Shown one piece after another: positions 12,745 to 12,777 of a stretch of 12,777 nt of DNA. Source of the stretch: JALOAP01 sp964632355 (GTDB taxonomy: Bacteria; Chloroflexota; Dehalococcoidia; Tepidiformales; Tepidiformaceae); the NCBI GenBank assembly GCA_964632355.1, contig CAZWBW010000082.1, positions 1 through 12,777 of the forward strand. Reading direction: 5' to 3'. The notes below the pieces were generated by a model. That model had not been told where the DNA came from and did not search any database. It saw only the letters and a list, made by a program, of their open reading frames with translations. Within the stretch, counting starts at the first letter, position 1, and each line of letters starts with the position of its first letter. The position numbers and the translations under genes are program-made.

Positions 12745-12777
12745 GGATCGGAGAGTCAGCTAAAGGCCAAGAGCCGG
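12745..12777. other. Window end
   Basis: 33 bases after the last stop; no feature visible. Confidence 0.5.

Overview
This is a high-GC bacterial chromosomal segment, with third codon positions mostly G or C in every gene. It contains a 10-base run of N, so it comes from a draft or metagenome scaffold. No 16S rRNA or phylogenetic marker is present. The gene set (paired small CxxC zinc-ribbon proteins, an alternative citrate-synthase-like DRE-TIM enzyme, leaderless-looking starts, tandem heptanucleotide repeats between genes) would fit a Chloroflexota-like organism, but that is an inference. No transposase, phage, tRNA, rRNA or CRISPR array was seen.

Layout. 1-83 (-): 5' end of an NAD-dependent epimerase. 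84-312: a divergent control region with a perfect TGTGA-N6-TCACA dyad, an extended -10-like element, a possible 5-codon mini-ORF and an 11-bp inverted repeat ending at the next start codon. 313-1959 (+): ABC-F ATPase. 2125-2964 (+): PAP2-family membrane protein. 3116-4750 (+): LuxR-type HTH, one membrane span, outer domain with an Asp-box, C-terminal SH3b domain. 4747-4929 (-): two-span small membrane protein, overlapping tail to tail. 5071-6086 (+): two-gene operon of a three-cysteine ferredoxin and a PaaG-like crotonase. 6087-6471: heptanucleotide repeats and a long GC-rich hairpin. 6472-7356 (+): pdxS, then a strong bidirectional terminator. 7462-8116 (-): two-gene operon of a double zinc-ribbon protein and a small acidic protein. 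8117-8533: two oppositely oriented heptanucleotide repeat tracts. 8534-9354 (+): SDR oxidoreductase split by the N gap. 9357-10544 (-): zinc-ribbon protein with a receiver-like and a degenerate GGDEF-like region. 10635-11264 (+): tmk, apparently leaderless. 11392-12744 (+): Re-citrate-synthase/isopropylmalate-synthase-like enzyme with a 14-bp palindrome in its promoter region.

Most genes are housekeeping or small regulatory genes rather than one pathway. The most interesting points are: (1) the ABC-F leader, which has the layout expected of ribosome-mediated (antibiotic-responsive) attenuation; (2) the composite heptanucleotide repeats, two tracts of which start exactly at a stop codon; (3) two unusual signalling-type architectures, the HTH-TM-SH3b protein and the zinc-ribbon/pseudo-receiver/degenerate-GGDEF protein; and (4) two metabolic enzymes with altered catalytic residues.
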